The notes under the pieces: model-generated | What the model was told of the DNA's origin: nothing | Databases searched by the model: none | Seen by the model: the letters and a program-made list of their open reading frames with translations, nothing else | In this document: one piece after another, positions 57,906-64,000 of the stretch | Layout of the letters: the number at the start of each line of letters is the position of its first letter | How positions within the stretch are numbered: the first letter of the stretch is position 1 | Assembly (NCBI GenBank): GCA_949318235.1 | Contig: OX439132.1 | Span: 44,551,831-44,615,830, forward strand | Length of the DNA: 64,000 nucleotides | Direction of reading: 5' to 3' | From: Ecdyonurus torrentis | Lineage: Eukaryota; Arthropoda; Insecta; Ephemeroptera; Heptageniidae | Position numbers and translations under genes: made by a program

Positions 57906-58628
57906 TATGTGTATGATTTAGTACATTTCATGATTTGTATATACATGAGTGGAGACTCGATTTATATGAATCATGTTTTTATTTTTAATTTATTTATTAT
58001 TATTATTTGTGTAAATTCTGTATTGGGCTAAAATAAATTAAATAAAAAGGTTGCCTTGTATTTGTAATTATGCAAACACAATGGTATTGACACAAGTCGG
58101 CATTGCGCACAACATAAATTATATTTCTATTTTTAATTTTACCGCAAGCCAGTAGGTAGTTTTACTATGAGATAAAACTTGACTTCAAGTTACGTGTTAT
58201 TCTTCACTTGGAAAGCTGGCAGTTACAATCGCGTGTCTCGTACCCACTTTTTAAAACAAACGCAAGGGAGAATTTTAAACTTTTTTCTTTTCATGCGACA
58301 TTTTTACTCCAATTTTAGTTTTTCCCACGAGGAAGTTGATATCAATCTTTATAGTTATTTTAAAAATATACAACTATAAGTTATTATTATAAATATTTAC
58401 TGTACTGTACTCGAAATAAACTGATTGATCATGAGATGAAATATATTTCATATTTCATATCTCGAAATCTGTCTGAAGTCTCATAACCTGGGGTTTCAGT
58501 TTGAACATTATAATATGCTTTTTAAATAAAAATAAATTATATATGAATTAAAAACTAATTAAAAATAAATATTGTTAAAATAGAGCAAGTGCACCCAATA
58601 TCAATGAAAAATATAAAAAAGGAAACAA

Positions 58629-58629
58629 A

Positions 58630-58717
<88 letters not shown>
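58629..58717. repeat. (TA)n microsatellite
   Basis: About 88 bp of TA dinucleotide. Confidence 0.97.
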
Positions 58718-58720
<3 letters not shown>

Positions 58721-58875
58721 TTAATAATTTATACAGTAGTATTAATAAACCATTGAATGAAAAAAAATTTCAAGAGTAATTATCTAAAAATATAAAATTG
58801 CATAAGAGAAAAATAAAATATTAACATCACGAAATTTTTGTTTGTATTAATTTAAAATTGTAATTGATTATTGTG

Positions 58876-58955
58876 AAATAGTTGGGTTAAATTGAAAAGT
58901 TGGTAACCTAATTTCTAATTTCGCCCAATAAATGCCATTTATTATTATTGTTAAG
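58876..58955 (+). repeat. retroposon 3' tail, copy 2
   Basis: gaaatagttgggttaaattg and atttcgcccaataaatgcc, then ttattattattg. Same as 10225. Confidence 0.6.
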
Positions 58956-59134
58956 GCAGCTTTTGGTATTCATAAAGTCACCTTTCAGGAAGAGCAAACA
59001 AATTTCGCCAATTTTTTTGCAAATTCTAAAAAAAAGTAATGTCCTGAATGAATTGATATGCAATTTTTTAATTTTTAAATTAATTAGACTTTTTAATTCA
59101 TTTTTGAAAATCTTCGTATAAAATCATAGTTAGT

Positions 59135-59404
59135 AATTTTTGCATCACTCAAAAAAATGATGCATTTCTTTACCTACGAATCCTAACTTATTTGAGCAGC
59201 TAAAATAATGCATTTGAGCAAATATTTATCAATATCTAATATAAGTTGTTTTCAGTTTATTTTATAGCTTTTTTAAGTTAAATTAGCCATTGTTAATAAT
59301 TTGCTAAAATGCATTATTTTAGCTGCTCATAATAACGCAAAAGTGTATATCTCAAATAAGTTAGGATTAGTAACTGAAGTAATGCGCACTTTTTTTGAGT
59401 GTGG
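59135..59404. mobile_element. foldback element, family O
   Basis: Inverted ends cactcaaaaaaatgatgc and gcgcactttttttgagtg; inner arms tcctaacttatttgag with gcagctaaaataatgcattt and their complements. Confidence 0.85.
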
Positions 59405-59433
59405 GTAACACAAAAGTTATCGACCGTGACTTT

Positions 59434-59736
59434 ATAGGGTGTGTGCACATGACGTCATTCTGAGTGCTTTTCGGTGCTCATCTTGAGCAATGATTAGCAT
59501 TGCTCAGTATAGGGCAAAGGTAGTTTTTGGCTATTTTCTTTGGAAATTAGCTGTTTTTTTGGTTATTATTATTTTTCTCACATACTTGAGGTACTAATTC
59601 AACCTGTTAACAACATCAATGCTCTCAAAAAAATCGCGAAGTATTTTTAAACTGGCAAAATGTGCCATTTTCCTATACCGGCCAATGTTATTTAGTACTC
59701 ACTTATGACGTCGACTTTAACATGAATGAAACCACC
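59434..59736 (+). mobile_element. family N element, copy 2
   Basis: tagggtgtgtgcacatgacg, catacttgaggtactaattc, aaactggcaaaatgtgccat and gacgtcgactttaacatgaa. It follows the family O element by 30 bp. Confidence 0.82.
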
Positions 59737-59904
59737 CAATGCAATGTTCAAAAACTAACTAAAATACTTAAATAAACTAATTAAACTATTATGATTAAAC
59801 TGATTTATTAAACTAAAAAAATCACACATCAACAAATTCAAGAGAATGCTCTCTTTCAGAATACGCAATAAAATCAGCCCTTCAGAAATTTTTCATTTTC
59901 CATA

Positions 59905-60820
59905 TTGTTATATAAATTCTTTAGAAAACAGTTATTAAAATGTTTGTAATAAACTTTTTCTTTTGCAATTTTTTTTAGAGTTGAAACATTTAATCATAAA
60001 ATCTGAGATGAGAAAGTAATAATAAAATCTGACACAAACAATGTTTTTTAATTTTAGCAAATAATAAGTATAACGAAACAAAATAAGCTTTTTATTATTA
60101 AAAAAAAAAAGCTAATAAAAACATCAACAATATTTTCATATTTCAAATTAGCTTAAAAGATAAAATTATTTAAATTTCATATTTTATTATAAAAGAACTT
60201 ATTAATTGGGTTAGTAACTACGAACTACGTAAGTCAGATATTAATTTTTAACATAATTGGTTGCTGAGAATAATGAACTGAATTTTGTATAATTTAAATA
60301 TCTGATTGAATTTATATATATATATATAAATGATCTATCGTCAAATATTTTGTAATTTATTCTTAATCTGATAAATTGGACGCAAGAACATAAATGGCAG
60401 TTGAAAATCGATCATATTGGCACGAAATTGTAATCATTTTTCCGATCATACTTAATTTTTAAACGTTATTATCTCGATTTTTTTTTTCATTATCTAAACG
60501 ATATTATTAAAAATATATTTAAACTTTCTATAAATTTTAAGATGTTAATAAAATTTTTGCTGTTATTGAAATATCTATCACCTGTCTTCTTTTACTCATA
60601 GCCCTAAATTTTTTAATTGTTTGTTTGTTTAATATGTTTTAGAATAAAGACGACTATTTATTTTATTTCATATTGATACTACATAAAAAGTGCCATCGCA
60701 GTGTATTATATTTTATATAAATATTACAATTAAAAAAACATAAAATAACACGATTCTAATAAAGTATTATAACACCAAAGCGAAGATAACTATATAAATA
60801 TATAATATTAAAAGAACCGA
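59905..60820. other. AT-rich DNA, no gene seen
   Basis: No repeat family, exon or RNA gene recognised. Confidence 0.5.
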
Positions 60821-60827
60821 AATGTAT

Positions 60828-61017
60828 GGGGTGGTTTCATTCATGTTAAAGTCGACGTCATAAGTGAGTAGTAAATAACATGGGCCAGTATAGGAAAATG
60901 GCACATTTTGCCAGTTTAAAAATACTTCGCAATTTATTTGAGAGCATTGATACTGTTTAAAAAGTTGAATTAGTACCTCAAGTATGCAAGAACAATAATA
61001 ATTACCAAAAAAGTAGC

Positions 61018-61051
<34 letters not shown>

Positions 61052-61135
61052 GTTTGTCCTATGCTGATGATATTCATTGCTCAAGAAGAGCATCGAAAAG
61101 CACTTAGAATGACGTCATGCGTATACACCCTATAC
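60828..61135 (-). mobile_element. family N element, copy 3 (reverse)
   Basis: ttcatgttaaagtcgacgtc, gaaaatggcacattttgcca, agaatgacgtcatgcg and acaccctat are the complement of copy 2. A poly-A tract lies at 61023-61050. The 108-residue open frame here is repeat-derived. Confidence 0.82.
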
Positions 61136-61139
61136 AATA

Positions 61140-62215
61140 AGGGTCCCTTTTGTAGTTGTATACAGTAAATTATATAATAATTTGGCATCAGTTGATAGCA
61201 AATATACTATAACCCAATTATTTTTAAATCACTTTTAAAGATTTTCTTTTAAGGCGGGAAATCAGGTACTATGGGATTTGACTAAAAAGTTGTAAAGAAA
61301 GAAAAATCTGAAAATTTGCACTGTGATACATTAGGATAAGGTATCTTCAAATTTTTAAAAAATTTGAGGCTAGATTTTAAATTATAAATTTTTTTGAAAT
61401 TTTAGTCCCATTAGAGCCCATTTTTATTTCATTAATTATTTTTTCTCTTATCTGATGGTCACGGGTTCTGAAAATTTTATTAAAGGAAGCTGTTACTGTT
61501 AACTTTCAAATGTCATCATAAAATTTGATATATATATATATATATATTTTAAGATTTTAAAATTCAAACCACCCTTAACTAAGCGAGTATTACTCAGTTG
61601 ATAAGTTTATCAATAATAATAAGCATTGAAGTAGAATTTTAATGTGTTTAAAATTATATTTTTGTAAATAATATTTTTGTGTATTTTAGTTATGAAAATT
61701 ATTTTTAATTTATCTGTAAAAAAAGACAGACATTTTATGTTTGTAATTATGATTGTAAGATGAGAAGAATGAATAAATTTTAATTACAGTTAAAATTATT
61801 TGATAAAGAATATTATATTCAAGTATATAATCTTGAAATTAATAAAACAAAATTTACACGTTATAATTTTGGTGGTCATAGGATCAAAACTTTTTCTCAA
61901 TAAACTTTTTGAAACTTTTTCAAAACTTTTCTTAAAATTTAAATATGAAAGATATGCAAAAATTCTTTAAATAACTTCTCCGTACAAAGTTTCAAATATA
62001 AATCTAATGATATAGAAGACTCTAAAAATTATTTAAGAATGCTAGAAAATTACGGTGCTCAAAATTTAAAATTCCACTAGAAAAAAAAATCATAGTAAAT
62101 ATTGCAGTAGAATATTAAAATTCTGTACCAAACCATAAATGATTAATGATTTTGCTGTATAACAAAACTGTTATGCTATGTAAAATAGTAACTATGTAAT
62201 ATAGCATGGAAAATT
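61140..62215. other. AT-rich DNA, no gene seen
   Basis: Includes a short (TA)n at about 61530-61548. No other structure recognised. Confidence 0.5.
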
Positions 62216-62221
62216 CATTTA

Positions 62222-62585
62222 GCATACTAGACTGATAATTGCCATACCATGAATTAGACACCACCACGTTGATTTTCTATTTATTTTCGTTTATTTTCCT
62301 TTTTGCGTTTATATCACATATCTGACGTCACAATGTACCGATGGGGCCGTGATAGGAGTAAAGAACTTGAAGGAGGGGCTTAAATTTATCACGTGACCAG
62401 AGCGGTGACTGTGATTGGCGGCGGTATATTGTGACGTCAGATACGTGATATAACCGCAAAAAGGAAAATAATCGAAAATAAATACAAAATCAACGTGATG
62501 GTATGTCTAATTCATGGATATTAAGGTATGGTAATTATCAGTCTAGTATTCTAAATGATAAAAAAGTAAGTTGACAAGGGCTTTA
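62222..62585. mobile_element. foldback element, family G, copy 3
   Basis: Arms gcatactagactgataattg, catatctgacgtcacaatgt and the complements attgtgacgtcagatacgtg, ggtaattatcagtctagtat. The centre has ggaggggcttaaatttatca. Confidence 0.87.
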
Positions 62586-62604
62586 AGATAGTATTATAGC
62601 TGTG

Positions 62605-62815
62605 ACCTGTGACACATTTAAGAAGGTTATCAAAAAAATTTCTGTTGCTTAAAACACGTAAAAGCATGTCTAGTATTTTTCAATTAAATTTCTCCGGAAT
62701 CGGTGGAGTAGTTCTCTCAAAAATCGCATAAAACGTGTAATAAGCGTAATTTTAAATTAGGGGAACCTTAGCTTTCCCCGCTTTTCCCCGCGCACTAAGC
62801 CCATAAGCCCTATTT
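62605..62815 (-). mobile_element. element H fragment (reverse)
   Basis: ctccggaatcggtggagtag, attaggggaaccttagcttt and ccccgcgcactaagcc are the complement of the nested insert at 34297-34515. Its ends are decayed. Confidence 0.7.
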
Positions 62816-62837
62816 AAAAAATATTTGAATTCAAAAG

Positions 62838-62935
62838 TGGACTTTATAATAATAATAATAATAAATAACAGCCTTTATTGGGCAAAATCAGGCATACCTC
62901 TCCATTTAACCCAACTATATAACCCAGTCAATTAT
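62838..62935 (-). repeat. retroposon 3' tail, copy 3 (reverse)
   Basis: aataataataataata then cagcctttattgggcaaaat and catttaacccaacta, the complement of the tail at 10225. Confidence 0.6.
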
Positions 62936-63094
62936 ATATAATTACATTTATACTCATATTAAATAACCCATTACAGAAATAATTAAATAAAATTTAATTA
63001 ACAATTAAAACATAAATTATTCAGTTATTAACTTTAAATTAATAATTGATAATTATCAGGAGAAATTATTGATGTTATTACACTATTCAGCTTG

Positions 63095-63185
63095 CCTAGA
63101 GTTTCCACGGTTTCTCTATGCTGTCATGGTGAATGCCGGGCTGTATATTTAGGACATTGCCGGCCCGTGTGTACAGTTTCCATTG
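63095..63185 (+). mobile_element. SINE-2 body fragment
   Basis: ttgcctagagtttccacggt, tttctctatgctgtcatggt and gaatgccgggctgta match the SINE-2 body at 49480-49580 in the opposite orientation. The tRNA-like head is missing. Confidence 0.75.
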
Positions 63186-63324
63186 AACACGTTGATTATA
63201 CAATATGTTGACAAGGCTATGGTAAAAATGTATACGAGAACATAATATGAAAAAAAAAAAAAAAAGAAAGAAAAAAAAAAGAAAGTTTATCAATTATTTA
63301 ATTTATATTTTATAGTTGCTAATA

Positions 63325-63635
63325 TATAAGGTGTATGCGGATGACGTCATATTTATTGCGCTTGGAGGCCATACTGGAGTAGTGCGTAACATTGCTTAGC
63401 ATAGGACAAACTTCATTTAAGCCAATTTTCTTTGGGAAATCGGTTAATTTTTTGTTATTGCTATTTTTCTTACATACTTGAGATACTAATTCAACATATT
63501 TACAACATCAATGCTCTCAAAATTATTGCATAGTGTTTTTAAACTGGCAAAATGATTTTTTTTTTCCTATGTCACCCATGTTATTGAGTTATCATACATG
63601 GCGTTGACTTTAACATGAATGCATAGACCCTATAC
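63325..63635 (+). mobile_element. family N element, copy 4
   Basis: gtgtatgcggatgacgtcat, cttggaggccatactggagt, ttaaactggcaaaatgattt and aacatgaatgcatagaccct. Closest to copy 1. Confidence 0.85.
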
Positions 63636-63639
63636 ATTT

Positions 63640-64000
63640 GCTACATTTTATGTTATTAAAATTAAGTGATAATAATATATAGCTATAAATATTTAATATA
63701 CATATTTAGTTATTTATAATCGTAATTTTATATTTAATAAGACAAGAGTATTGAAATAAAATGCCATAAAATATAAGTGACTCTTTACTTTAATAGCTTT
63801 TTTATTCGTTTCAATTTAATACTATTCCGTATTTATAAAGGCAATGGAATTATTATAGTTTTCTCTACATCAGAAATGAATTATTTGCATATTTTAAACA
63901 TTTCCTCTTTTGAATAATGAGCTTCGTTTTATAAACTCCGACAAACAGGTAACATTATAAAGAGATTGAAACTTTATGTGAAGGAAGATAGTTTTGGACA
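63640..64000. other. AT-rich DNA, no gene seen
   Basis: Nothing recognised up to the window end. Confidence 0.5.

Noticed and set aside
60767..61093. A 108-codon minus-strand open frame
   Set aside because: It overlaps a family N element and a poly-T/poly-A tract; no splice or homology support.

Overview
This is a eukaryotic, very AT-rich, intron-rich window from an invertebrate, most likely an arthropod. The basis is the dachs-type class XX myosin, the GT-AG introns, the dense microsatellites and the very many small inverted-repeat transposons. The species cannot be fixed from sequence alone. Two runs of exactly 200 N (532-731 and 49253-49452) are scaffold gaps.

Layout. (1) 1-12821, + strand: the 3' part of dachs, from the P-loop exon to the stop codon, as 14 exons. 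One motor-domain exon is missing, probably in the first gap, and two exons carry single-base frameshifts that look like consensus errors. A 124-bp tandem array (about 732-2160) lies upstream of the second exon; its units are degenerate copies of the end of that intron plus the start of that exon. (2) About 12.8-20 kb: the dachs 3' flank with a 22-bp minisatellite that begins inside the last codons, then foldback elements and a 1.08-kb inverted repeat. (3) 31044 down to 20078, - strand: a five-exon gene for a 188-residue protein I do not recognise; its introns are packed with foldback elements. (4) 31283-38304, + strand: a complete six-exon UBFD1 gene (304 residues), divergent from gene 3 across 238 bp. 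(5) 38.3-47.3 kb: a tRNA-derived SINE, other repeats and microsatellites, no gene. (6) 47510-47636, + strand: a probable first coding exon of an unrecognised gene whose remaining exons are not clear in the window. (7) 47.6-64 kb: AT-rich non-coding DNA with more repeats.

The genes are not an operon. Dachs acts in Fat/Hippo growth control and planar polarity in flies, and UBFD1 is a ubiquitin-like domain protein; no functional link is implied. The most notable non-genic content is (a) the exon-seeded tandem array, (b) a set of foldback families that share end sequences but not interiors, and (c) the octamer TGACGTCA repeated inside at least five unrelated element families.
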